A program made the translations under genes and the position numbers. DNA of 64,000 nucleotides, taken from Halospina denitrificans (lineage in GTDB: Bacteria > Pseudomonadota > Gammaproteobacteria > Pseudomonadales > Oleiphilaceae). Each line of letters begins with the position of its first letter. Positions within the stretch are counted from its first letter, which is position 1. The notes beneath the pieces are model-generated. The model was not told the DNA's origin. It saw nothing but the letters and a program-made list of their open reading frames with translations, and ran no database searches. Shown piece by piece: positions 37,431 to 46,874 of this stretch. The stretch lies in the NCBI RefSeq assembly GCF_004364635.1, contig NZ_SOAX01000008.1, positions 69,196 to 133,195 on the forward strand. Reading direction: 5' to 3'.

Positions 37431-37454
37431 TCATGCGTCCATGTGGAGGTGGTC

Positions 37455-39647
37455 TCAGTCGAGGCTCTGGGGATCCACGTCCACGGACCAGCGAAGGCTG
37501 GCGGGTAGCCGCTTCTGCTCCAGGTACTGGCAGAGCTGGTTCGTGAGGCGGTGCAGGGGCGGGCGCTGCTGGTGCTGCAGAAGGATCTGGGCGCGGTAAC
37601 GGCCCGCCTTGCGCGCGATAATGGCAGGGAAGGGGCCAAGTACCGGGATATCCGGCGCTGTGGCAGCAACCTTGTCTGCCAGTTCGTCCAGCACCGTCAG
37701 GCTGTCCTCCATGGATGGCCCTTCCACCCGGAACGCAGTCATGAAGGTAGCAGGCGGCAAATCGGCCGCCTTGCGTTCGTCCAGAAGCTTCCAGGCAACA
37801 CTGAGGTAATCGCCCTGGCACAGCTCGTTGAGCATGGGGTGGCCGGACTGGCAGGTCTGGATCAGGACGCGCCCCGTCTTTGCAGCGCGCCCGGAACGCC
37901 CGCCCACCTGCATCACCAGCTGAGCCAGGTGTTCGGGCCCGCGGAAATCACTACTGAACAGTCCGCCATCGGCATCCAGGATGCCTGCCAGCGTGACGGC
38001 GGGAAAGTCATGCCCCTTGGCCAGCATCTGGGTGCCCACCAGGATGCAGGGCTGGCCTTCGCGGACCGGCTTGAGCATTTCATCCAGCTGGCCCCGGCGC
38101 CGGGTGCTGTCGCGGTCGATGCGCAGCACCGGGGTGTCCGGGAAGCGTTGCTGCAGGACGGTTTCGGTTTTCTCGGTGCCCTGGCCCACGGCGTTGAGTG
38201 CCTCCTCGCCGCATTCCGGGCATTTGCGCGGCAGTGCCTGCTGGTGACCGCAATGGTGGCAGCGCAGGCAGTTGTCGAAGCGGTGGTAGGTCAGGCGGGC
38301 GTCGCAGTGGGGGCACTCAATCGGCGTGCCGCATTCAAAGCACATCACAACGGGTGAGAAGCCACGACGGTTGATGAACAGAAGGACCTGCTCCTCCGCC
38401 TTGATGGTGGTCTCGATCTGGTCGATCAGCGGCCGTGACAGTCCTCCCTCCAGGGGTCGGCTGCGCACGTCAATCAGGCGCGTTTCCGGGAGGCCGGCGC
38501 TGCCCGCGCGCTCGGTCAGCCTGTGCAGCCGGAAACGGCCCTCGCCGGCATTGTGGAGTGATTCCAGTGAGGGAGTCGCAGAGCCGAGTATCACCGGGCA
38601 TCCGCTCTGGCGTGCGCGGTAGATGGCCAGGTCGCGTGCCGAATAACGGAACCCCTCCATCTGTTTGTAGGAGCTGTCATGCTCCTCGTCCACGACCACC
38701 GTGATCAGCCGCGAGAAGGGAAGCAGTACCGCGGACCGGGTGCCAATCAGAATCAGTGGTTCGCCGCGGCGTACCCGGCTCCAGGTCTGCAGGCGCTCGG
38801 TGGCGTTGAGGGCCGAATGCCAGACTGCCATCCGGCTCCCGAAGTGCTGTTCGAACCGGGCCAGTGTCTGTGGGGTCAGGCTGATTTCCGGGACCAGGAC
38901 CAGGGCCTGCGCCGATTCGGGCTCGGGATCATCCACCAGGCGTTGTTGCAGGTGGCGTATGTAGACTTCGGTCTTGCCGCTTCCGGTAATGCCGAAAAGC
39001 AGGTGGGGCTGGAAGGCATCAGTATTCTGCTCAATACTCGACAGCACCTCGTGCTGCGCGTCGTTCAGCGAGACGCCCGGTGCCGGAGGCCAGGGGGCGG
39101 CTGTTTCGTTGATGTCCTCCCCGGTGGCCATCCGGACAAGGTCGCGTTCATGCAGTGCCTTGAGCAGCGAGCGGTTGAAGCCCGCCGAGCGTATGGTTGA
39201 AATCGTCTGGCCCGGGTAGCGGATCAGCCATTGCAGGAGCTCCCGTTGACGTCGTGCCTGGGCCGACAGGTCGTCCGTGTGCGCTGTGGCCGGATACCAG
39301 TACTCGGGGGCGGGGAGTTCCGCCGGCGCGCCCCGGCGCAGTGCCGGGGGCAGGGCGGCGAAGACACATTCGCCCGGCGGGTGCTGGTAATAGCGGGATG
39401 CCCACAGCAGAAGTTCCCGGGTCTGGTCGGGCAGGACGGGCCAGTCCTCGAGTGGTGACTCGACGTCCTTGAGCGTAACATTGGGCAGCTCCGGTGGATC
39501 GAGTTCCACCACCAGGGCCGTCAGGCGCTGGCGCCCCAGCGGCACCCGGATGCGCTGCCCTGGAACAAGATCCATGCCTTCGGGAACGCGATAGTCGAAA
39601 AGCTGGCGAACCGGGCGGGGAAGGGCGACACGGACGGTTTGCGCCAA
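37455..39647 (-). CDS. priA: Primosomal replication restart helicase PriA
   Basis: 3'-5' helicase that rebuilds replication forks. 730 residues. The start is TTG at 39647, with AAGGAG six bases upstream and the encoded AQTVRVALPRPVRQLFDY matching the DNA-binding N-terminus. Walker A is ITGSGKTE, Walker B is VDEEHDSSYKQ, and the zinc cysteines are in CFECGTPIECPHCD and CLRCHHCGHQ. HDFPAVTLAGILDADGG and GRSGRA are helicase motifs of the second RecA fold. Confidence 0.97.
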   Translation of the reverse strand: MAQTVRVALPRPVRQLFDYRVPEGMDLVPGQRIRVPLGRQRLTALVVELDPPELPNVTLKDVESPLEDWPVLPDQTRELLLWASRYYQHPPGECVFAALPPALRRGAPAELPAPEYWYPATAHTDDLSAQARRQRELLQWLIRYPGQTISTIRSAGFNRSLLKALHERDLVRMATGEDINETAAPWPPAPGVSLNDAQHEVLSSIEQNTDAFQPHLLFGITGSGKTEVYIRHLQQRLVDDPEPESAQALVLVPEISLTPQTLARFEQHFGSRMAVWHSALNATERLQTWSRVRRGEPLILIGTRSAVLLPFSRLITVVVDEEHDSSYKQMEGFRYSARDLAIYRARQSGCPVILGSATPSLESLHNAGEGRFRLHRLTERAGSAGLPETRLIDVRSRPLEGGLSRPLIDQIETTIKAEEQVLLFINRRGFSPVVMCFECGTPIECPHCDARLTYHRFDNCLRCHHCGHQQALPRKCPECGEEALNAVGQGTEKTETVLQQRFPDTPVLRIDRDSTRRRGQLDEMLKPVREGQPCILVGTQMLAKGHDFPAVTLAGILDADGGLFSSDFRGPEHLAQLVMQVGGRSGRAAKTGRVLIQTCQSGHPMLNELCQGDYLSVAWKLLDERKAADLPPATFMTAFRVEGPSMEDSLTVLDELADKVAATAPDIPVLGPFPAIIARKAGRYRAQILLQHQQRPPLHRLTNQLCQYLEQKRLPASLRWSVDVDPQSLD

Positions 39648-39667
39648 CAGGAACTCCTTGCGTCAGG

Positions 39668-39695
39668 TTGCGAATCCGAGTGAATCTGATATGAT
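39668..39695 (+). promoter_or_regulatory. Putative promoter of rpmE
   Basis: TTGCGA (39668-39673), a 16-base spacer and TATGAT (39690-39695) preceded by TGA, giving an extended -10. It diverges from priA, whose start is 20 bases away. Confidence 0.6.
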
Positions 39696-39702
39696 GCGCC
39701 GC

Positions 39703-39814
39703 TTACAAGTGACCGCGGTGCGGAGACGAGTCTGCACCGGAATTAAAAACGATTCAAATGCGGTGCCCGGCAAAAGCCCGGGTGGCGGCATTGCCTGTTC
39801 CCGAGAGGTCCACC
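39703..39814 (+). promoter_or_regulatory. Structured rpmE mRNA leader
   Basis: About 110 bases of leader contain a hairpin GTGC-gg-AGA / TCT-GCAC (about 39719-39738) and a second one, CCCGG-CAAAAGC-CCGGG. L31 leaders that bind their own protein are known in several phyla including gammaproteobacteria; whether this one belongs to that motif is not tested. Confidence 0.4.
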
Positions 39815-40036
39815 ATGAACCACGATATCCAGCCCAAGTACAACGACATCAAGGCAACCTGCAGTTGCGGCAATGTCATCGAGACCCGCTCTACGCTTGA
39901 TCATGACATCCATGTTGATGTCTGCTCCGCCTGCCATCCCTTCTACACCGGTAAGCAGAAGGTTATGGATACCGGGGGCCGTATCGATCGCTTCAATAAG
40001 CGTTTCCGCGGCAAGATCGGCAGTGGTCGCAGCTAA
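39815..40036 (+). CDS. rpmE: 50S ribosomal protein L31, zinc-binding form
   Basis: 73 residues from the ATG at 39815 (GAGAGG upstream). It is the C+ type: CSCG supplies two cysteines and CSACH two more for zinc, with [22 protein letters not shown] as the conserved C-terminal part. L31 bridges the two ribosomal subunits; the zinc form is normally replaced by a zinc-free paralogue in zinc starvation. It is followed after 43 bases by the malic enzyme gene. Confidence 0.98.
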   Translation: MNHDIQPKYNDIKATCSCGNVIETRSTLDHDIHVDVCSACHPFYTGKQKVMDTGGRIDRFNKRFRGKIGSGRS

Positions 40037-40079
40037 GGCGTCCTGATTCCTCTCTCCATCCAGAAACGGAAGATTGGCA

Positions 40080-41345
40080 ATGTCTGAAGATATGAAGCAA
40101 GCAGCTCTCGATTACCACGCCAAGCCGCGCCCCGGCAAAATCAGCGTGGAAATCACCAAGCCGACGCAAACCTCCCGGGATCTGTCGCTCGCGTACAGCC
40201 CGGGTGTGGCTGAGCCGGTGCGGGAAATCGCGAAGGACCACGAGAATGCCTACCTGTACACCACCAAGGGGAACCTGGTGGCGGTCATATCCGATGGCAG
40301 TGCCATTCTGGGCCTTGGCAACCTGGGTGCGCTGCCCAGCAAGCCGGTCATGGAAGGCAAGGGCGTCCTGTTCAAGCGCTTCGCCGGCATTGACGTGTTC
40401 GATATTGAGGTGAACTCGGAAAGCCCCCAGGCGTTCATAGAGACGGTTGCCCGTATCGCGGATACTTTTGGTGGTATCAACCTTGAGGATATCAAGGCAC
40501 CGGAATGCTTTGAGATTGAGCGCGCCCTGATCGATCAGTGCAATGTTCCGATCTTTCATGATGATCAGCACGGCACCGCGATCGTTACGGCGGCGGGGAT
40601 GCTCAATGCCCTCGAGTTGCAGGGCAAGACCCTCGAGGACGCGCGGATTGTATGCATGGGCGCGGGCGCAGCCGCCATCGCGTGCATGAAGATTCTGATC
40701 AGCTGTGGCGCTCGTCCGGAAAACATCATGCTGCTCGACAGCAAAGGCGTTGTGCATTCCGGGCGGGATGACCTGAACCAGTACAAGGCCATGTTTGCCG
40801 TCGAAACGGAGCGTCGCACGCCGGCGGATGCCCTCGAAGGCGCGGATGTGTTCGTTGGCCTTTCGGGCCCGGATCTGCTGACGCCGGAGATGCTCAAGTC
40901 CATGGCGGCCAACCCCATCGTTTTTGCCTGCTCCAACCCGGATCCCGAGATCAAGCCGGAACTGGCGCTTGCTACCCGTGACGATATCATCATGGCCACA
41001 GGGCGTTCGGACTATCCAAACCAGGTCAACAACGTGCTCGGCTTCCCCTTCATCTTCCGTGGTGCCCTGGACGTACGCGCCAGCGAAATCAATGAGGAAA
41101 TGAAGGTGGCGGCAGTCCACGCCATCCGCGAGCTGGCCAAGGAGTCCGTGCCGGACAGTATTGCCAAGGCCTATGGTGTCGGCGGGTTCGAGTTCAACAA
41201 GGAATACATCATTCCCAAGCCCATGGATCCACGTCTTCTGGAGTTCGTGCCGGCCGCCGTTGCACGTGCAGCCGTGGACAGCGGGGTTGCCGGGAAGAAG
41301 TATCCCGACCATTATCCCCTGAAGTCCATGGAAGACATCATCTAA
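40080..41345 (+). CDS. Malic enzyme (short form without phosphotransacetylase domain)
   Basis: Oxidative decarboxylation of malate to pyruvate. 421 residues from ATG 40080. [48 protein letters not shown] and the nucleotide fold [13 protein letters not shown] are clear, with [12 protein letters not shown] in the metal and substrate region. E. coli MaeB carries an additional PTA-like domain of over 300 residues that is absent here; the short form occurs at the same rpmE-ponA position in Pseudomonas. NAD or NADP preference cannot be read with certainty. Confidence 0.95.
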   Translation: MSEDMKQAALDYHAKPRPGKISVEITKPTQTSRDLSLAYSPGVAEPVREIAKDHENAYLYTTKGNLVAVISDGSAILGLGNLGALPSKPVMEGKGVLFKRFAGIDVFDIEVNSESPQAFIETVARIADTFGGINLEDIKAPECFEIERALIDQCNVPIFHDDQHGTAIVTAAGMLNALELQGKTLEDARIVCMGAGAAAIACMKILISCGARPENIMLLDSKGVVHSGRDDLNQYKAMFAVETERRTPADALEGADVFVGLSGPDLLTPEMLKSMAANPIVFACSNPDPEIKPELALATRDDIIMATGRSDYPNQVNNVLGFPFIFRGALDVRASEINEEMKVAAVHAIRELAKESVPDSIAKAYGVGGFEFNKEYIIPKPMDPRLLEFVPAAVARAAVDSGVAGKKYPDHYPLKSMEDII

Positions 41346-41350
41346 CGCAG

Positions 41351-41365
41351 AACGACAGGGTCGTT
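41351..41365 (+). other. Small hairpin after the malic enzyme gene
   Basis: AACGAC-AGG-GTCGTT is a perfect 6-bp inverted repeat five bases past the stop, just ahead of the main terminator. Confidence 0.4.
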
Positions 41366-41377
41366 CAGTGCGGAATT

Positions 41378-41409
41378 GCCCCGGCGCCGAGAGGTTGCCG
41401 GGGCTTTTT
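41378..41409 (+). terminator. Terminator after the malic enzyme gene
   Basis: GCCCCGGC and GCCGGGGC form a perfect 8-bp stem with an 11-base loop, followed directly by TTTTT. It ends the rpmE-malic enzyme transcript before the convergent penicillin-binding protein gene. Confidence 0.9.
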
Positions 41410-41420
41410 GTTGTCTGGAG

Positions 41421-43895
41421 TCAGAACAGTTCCTGGGTGGGGCGTGCATCGCCGCTGTCATCGGCGGAATCATCCTGGTAGGAGTCATTCGCAGACGCAG
41501 GCTCGGGGGCGTTTTCCGCCCGGAATATCTCGAAGCGTGCGTCAGGGTTGTCAGTGGTGGCAGGCTCCCCCGTTTCCGGGTCAATGCGCCGCGAGACGAT
41601 GCCTGCAGGCCTGTCCATATAGCGCTCGGGGAGTCCGGCAAGCGCAACCTCCATGTAGTCCTTCCAGACGGGCAGGGCAGTAGCACTGCCAAACTCTCTG
41701 CGCCCGAGAGATCTGGGTTGATCAAAGCCGACCCAGACACCGGTGGCAACGTCGGGGTTGAATCCCATGAACCATGTGTCCCTCTGGTCGTTGGTGGTCC
41801 CGGTCTTTCCGGCAATATCGCTGCGACCGAGTGAGCGGGCGGCACGACCAGTGCCACGCTGGATCACATCGCGCATCATTGAATGCATGATGTAGACGGA
41901 GCGCTTGTCAGCAACCCGCTCCATCAGGCGCTTTGGCTTCTGACTGGCGTCATCGCCGGGCCGTACGGAAGGTAGGGCCGCCTCCAGGAGCTCTTCCTCG
42001 TCCGGGTCACACTTCTCGCACTGGTGCGATTCCGGTGCCTCGAAAAGCGTATCACCCTCGGGGCCCTTGATGGTTTGAATGACGTACGGCGTTACTTCAT
42101 AGCCGCCGTTGGCCAGCATGGCGTATGTCCGGGTCATCTCAAGCGGTGTCAGAAGGCCACTGCCAAGCGCCAGTGACAGGTCCCCCGGCAGTTGGCTGGT
42201 ATTGACGCCAAGTTTCCCGATGTAATCAAGCGTCTGCCGGATGCCGGTCTGGCGCAGTAGCCGGATGGCGACGAGGTTTCGGCTCTGGTACAGGGCGCGT
42301 CTCAGTGTGGTGGGTCCCCGGAACTGCCCGCCGGCATTCTCGGGGCGCCATGTGGTCTCCAGGTCTGCGTCGTCGAATACAATGGGTGCGTCGTTGATGG
42401 TTGTGGCAGGGGTCGCCCCGTTCTCGAGCGCGGCCAGAAAAATCAACGGCTTGAATGCAGAGCCCGGCTGGCGGGCAGCCTGGGTTGCGCGGTTGTAGCT
42501 GCTCTGGGAAAAGCTGTAGCCGCCCGAGAGTGCTTCCAGACGCCCATTATCAGGGTTCAGGGAGACGATGGCGCCCTGTATCTCGGGGATCTGAACCAGT
42601 TCAGCCTCAAGCGTCTTACGCTCCCCCTCCTCATTGACCACAGGCTGCACAGGAATCCTCAGGTAAACCACGTCACCCCGACTCACAACATCGGAGGGGG
42701 ATTCGGGCCTGGGTCCCATCGAATTCTCGTTGATGTAGGGCCGAGCCCATGACATCGCCGTCATGGGTATCCTGATACTTTCATGGATGGCAGTGAGCGC
42801 GCGGGCTTCGTCCTCGTGAACACCGGTGATGACGGCGGGAATGAGCTCGTTGACGGTGCTCATGCCATTAAGGCGATCTTTCAGTTCACTCCTGTCGTCG
42901 AGCGCATCAGGGGACCATTGGTCGACAGGGCCCCGGTAGCCATGACGGCGGTCATAGGCTTCAAGTCCGTCCCTGAGCGCTTCCCTGGCCGCCTTCTGAC
43001 GTTCGCTGTGGACTGTCGTGTAGACTTCGTAGCCTGCGGTGTACGCCTCTTCTCCAAAGCGGCGCAGTGCATCCTGGCGGACCATTTCCGCGATATAGGG
43101 TGCGCTCGCCTCGATCTCGGGACCATGGTAGCGGGCACTGATATCACGCGCTTTCGCCTGCTCGTAAGCCTCCTGATCGATGTAACCCAGGGCCTGCATC
43201 CGCGAAAGAATCCAGTTCCGGCGGATGAGCGCCCGTTCAGGGTCTGCCAGAGGGTTCCACGCCGAAGGCGCTTTGGGCAACCCTGCGATCATGGCCATCT
43301 GGGCGAGGTTGAGATCCTGGGCTGGTTGCCCGTAATAGACCTGGGCCGCAGCTTCAATGCCGTAGGCGCGGTTGCCCAGATAGATCTTGTTCAGGTAAAG
43401 CTCCATGATCTCCGGTTTGGACAGTTCACGTTCGATCTGCAGAGCCAGCAGGATTTCGTTGAATTTGCGGAGAAAGGTTCGATCGCGTGACAAAAAGAAA
43501 TTTTTTGCAACCTGCATGGTAATCGTGCTGCCGCCGGACTGGATGGAACCGGTCGAAACCAGCTCGTAGGTGGCGCGTATAAGTCCCCGTAAATCAACGC
43601 CATGGTGTTCCCGGAAGCGACTGTCCTCAGCGGCCATGAAAGCCTGTATCTGGTTACTGGGGACATCCTCGACCTCCAGAGGCGTCCTTCTCATTTCGCC
43701 AAACTCTGCTATCAATTTGCTGTCACGGGAATAAACCTTCAGCGGTGTCTGAAGCTGGACATCGCGAAGCTGCTCCACCGGTGGCAGAGCTGGCTGAAGA
43801 TAGAGATAGAAGCTGGAAAGGACGAGGGCGATGCCTGCACATCCGACGACGAAAAGCCAGCTGAGTATACGGAAGTAACTAACAGTACGAGACAT
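41421..43895 (-). CDS. mrcA: Penicillin-binding protein 1A
   Basis: Bifunctional peptidoglycan synthase (also named ponA), 824 residues, anchored by one N-terminal helix (FRILSWLFVVGCAGIALVLSSFYLY). The glycosyltransferase domain has AAEDSRFREHHGVD with the catalytic Glu near residue 89 and QVAKNFFLSRDRTFLRK. The transpeptidase domain has the SxxK serine in QPGSAFKP near 479, SRN, and KTGTTND near 693. An OB-like insertion lies between them. ATG 43895 is preceded by AGGA. It diverges from pilM, the standard arrangement in Pseudomonas relatives. Confidence 0.97.
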   Translation of the reverse strand: MSRTVSYFRILSWLFVVGCAGIALVLSSFYLYLQPALPPVEQLRDVQLQTPLKVYSRDSKLIAEFGEMRRTPLEVEDVPSNQIQAFMAAEDSRFREHHGVDLRGLIRATYELVSTGSIQSGGSTITMQVAKNFFLSRDRTFLRKFNEILLALQIERELSKPEIMELYLNKIYLGNRAYGIEAAAQVYYGQPAQDLNLAQMAMIAGLPKAPSAWNPLADPERALIRRNWILSRMQALGYIDQEAYEQAKARDISARYHGPEIEASAPYIAEMVRQDALRRFGEEAYTAGYEVYTTVHSERQKAAREALRDGLEAYDRRHGYRGPVDQWSPDALDDRSELKDRLNGMSTVNELIPAVITGVHEDEARALTAIHESIRIPMTAMSWARPYINENSMGPRPESPSDVVSRGDVVYLRIPVQPVVNEEGERKTLEAELVQIPEIQGAIVSLNPDNGRLEALSGGYSFSQSSYNRATQAARQPGSAFKPLIFLAALENGATPATTINDAPIVFDDADLETTWRPENAGGQFRGPTTLRRALYQSRNLVAIRLLRQTGIRQTLDYIGKLGVNTSQLPGDLSLALGSGLLTPLEMTRTYAMLANGGYEVTPYVIQTIKGPEGDTLFEAPESHQCEKCDPDEEELLEAALPSVRPGDDASQKPKRLMERVADKRSVYIMHSMMRDVIQRGTGRAARSLGRSDIAGKTGTTNDQRDTWFMGFNPDVATGVWVGFDQPRSLGRREFGSATALPVWKDYMEVALAGLPERYMDRPAGIVSRRIDPETGEPATTDNPDARFEIFRAENAPEPASANDSYQDDSADDSGDARPTQELF

Positions 43896-44024
43896 TTTTC
43901 CTGACAACTTTGGAATATGCGTCTATCATTTCATAAATTGCTTCAGGAGGCACCAGAAGCCGGTTACAGAATAGAAGCATCAGGATATCCGCAAATCGCT
44001 TTTGCTGAAACCGCGGATGGGTAG

Positions 44025-45118
<1,094 letters not shown>

Positions 45119-45119
<1 letters not shown>

Positions 45120-45694
45120 TGGCCCGGATTAACCTTAGACCCTGGCGCGAAGAGCTTCGTGCGGACAAACAGCGCCAGTTCATTGTCATGCTTGCCGGGG
45201 CGCTGATAGTGGCTGCGGGCCTTGCGTTCCTTTGGCAGACCCACGTTCAGGGTCAGATTGATCACCAGGAATCGCGCAATGATTACATCCGGAATGCCAT
45301 GTCGGATCTGGAGCAGCAGATTGCCGAGATTGAAGAGTTGAAAGAGCGTCGCGAGGAACTGCTGTCCCGCATGCAGGTGATACAGGATCTGCAGGGGCAG
45401 CGACCGGTCATAGTCCGCGCCTTTGATGAAATGGTGCAGACGTTGCCGGACGGTCTTTACTATACCCAGCTCGAAAAATCCGAAGACAGCGTTGCGATAG
45501 TGGGAATGGCGGAATCGAACAGTCGAATTTCCACCCTGATGCGCAACTTTGAGAACTCGGACTGGTTCAGTGAACCCAATCTTACCAATGTCTCGGCCGC
45601 GGATGGGCAGCGGTCCGGTTACAGCCGGTTCAACCTGAGTGTGCAGCAGGTGGTTCCCGATGCAGACGATGCGGACGCGGAGCAAGAGCAGTGA
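45119..45694 (+). CDS. pilN: Type IV pilus assembly protein PilN
   Basis: Inner membrane protein, 191 residues. The short cytoplasmic N-terminus ARINLRPWREELR is the PilM-binding INLLPWR-type motif. A transmembrane helix follows (about 22-40), then a coiled coil (45-85) and a ferredoxin-like periplasmic domain. It shares one base with the pilM stop codon. Confidence 0.95.
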
Positions 45695-46305
45695 ATCTGT
45701 CGGAAACGCTCGAAAGCTTGAAAAACTTTGATATCAATGACCTGGACTTCAATAACGCCGGGATATGGCCGATGCCGGTCAAACTTATCTTTCTGGCGCT
45801 GGTCTTTGCACTGGTTCTGGGGGGTGGTTACTGGTTCTTCGTGAAGGACCTGTACGTCCAGGTGGAACGGGTTGCCGAAACCGAGCAGGAGTTGCGGGAC
45901 GAGTACGAGGAGAAGGCTCATCGCGTTGCCAATCTTGATCGGTACAAGGCGCAGATGGTTGAAATGGAAGAAACGTTCGGCGCCCTGGTCCGGCAGTTGC
46001 CCAGTGATACGGAAGTCCCCGGGCTTCTGGAAGACATCACCAACACAGCGCTGGGGAGTGGACTCAACATGCAGGAGTTTGCTCTACAGGAAGAGGTGGA
46101 ACGGGACTTCTATGTTGAGCTGCCGATCAATATCAAGGTTCGAGGCACCTATCATGAGCTGGCGTCATTCGTGAGCAGCGTGGCGGGCCTTCCCCGCATT
46201 GTGACGCTGCACGACTTCACCATAAGTCGACCTGACGGCAGCGGCGACCTGAATATGCAGATGGTGGCCAGAACCTACCGGTATCGGGCAGGAGGTGACC
46301 AATGA
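45691..46305 (+). CDS. pilO: Type IV pilus assembly protein PilO
   Basis: Inner membrane partner of PilN, 204 residues from a GTG that overlaps pilN by 4 bases. One membrane helix (about 29-50, MPVKLIFLALVFALVLGGGYWFF), a coiled coil (55-85) and a periplasmic domain with ELPINIKVRGTYHELASFVS. PilN and PilO heterodimerise and connect the motor to PilP and PilQ. Confidence 0.95.
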   Translation: MNLSETLESLKNFDINDLDFNNAGIWPMPVKLIFLALVFALVLGGGYWFFVKDLYVQVERVAETEQELRDEYEEKAHRVANLDRYKAQMVEMEETFGALVRQLPSDTEVPGLLEDITNTALGSGLNMQEFALQEEVERDFYVELPINIKVRGTYHELASFVSSVAGLPRIVTLHDFTISRPDGSGDLNMQMVARTYRYRAGGDQ

Positions 46306-46859
46306 GGATGTGCAACCTCCCACGAGCACTTATCACGACGATGCTGGCCCTTTTGTTGATTGGGTGCTCCCAGGATGAAGGCTACCAGGATCTCGACGAA
46401 TTCATGGCGGAGGCCAGGAACAAGCCCCAGGGGCGTATTGAGCCGCTTCCCGAGTTCGAGGCTTATGAGGCATTCAGCTATGGGGCCTCGGGTAAGCGTT
46501 CTCCATTTGAGCCGCCGGTTGAAGTGGCGGTTGATGAAGAGGATGACGACGGCAAGGCCGAATCTGACATCAGCCCCGATATGAACCGGCCCACGGAGCC
46601 GCTAGAGCGCTTCCCGATCGGTGACCTGACCATGGTGGGTACCCTTCAGCGCGTTGAAGAGGGCGCGCTTTACGCGCTGATCCGCGACAACGAGGGCGGG
46701 ATTCACCGGGTCACGGTGGGTGATTACATGGGCCAGAACTATGGTCGTGTCGAAAGCGTCACCGAAACACGGATTCAACTCAGAGAAATTGTGAGTGACG
46801 GCGATGAAGGCTGGGTAAAACGACCCAGGACCCTGACGCTGTCATCGCAGGAAGAATAA
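46302..46859 (+). CDS. pilP: Type IV pilus assembly lipoprotein PilP
   Basis: 185 residues, overlapping pilO by 4 bases. The signal peptide ends in the lipobox LIGC with the lipidated Cys22; the next residue is Ser, not Asp, which is consistent with outer membrane sorting but in other species PilP stays in the inner membrane. A disordered acidic linker with SPFEPP leads to a beta domain (FPIGDLTMVGTLQRVEEGALYALIRD) that contacts the secretin N0 domain. Confidence 0.95.
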   Translation: MRMCNLPRALITTMLALLLIGCSQDEGYQDLDEFMAEARNKPQGRIEPLPEFEAYEAFSYGASGKRSPFEPPVEVAVDEEDDDGKAESDISPDMNRPTEPLERFPIGDLTMVGTLQRVEEGALYALIRDNEGGIHRVTVGDYMGQNYGRVESVTETRIQLREIVSDGDEGWVKRPRTLTLSSQEE

Positions 46860-46874
46860 GCCCGGGGTGCTGTC

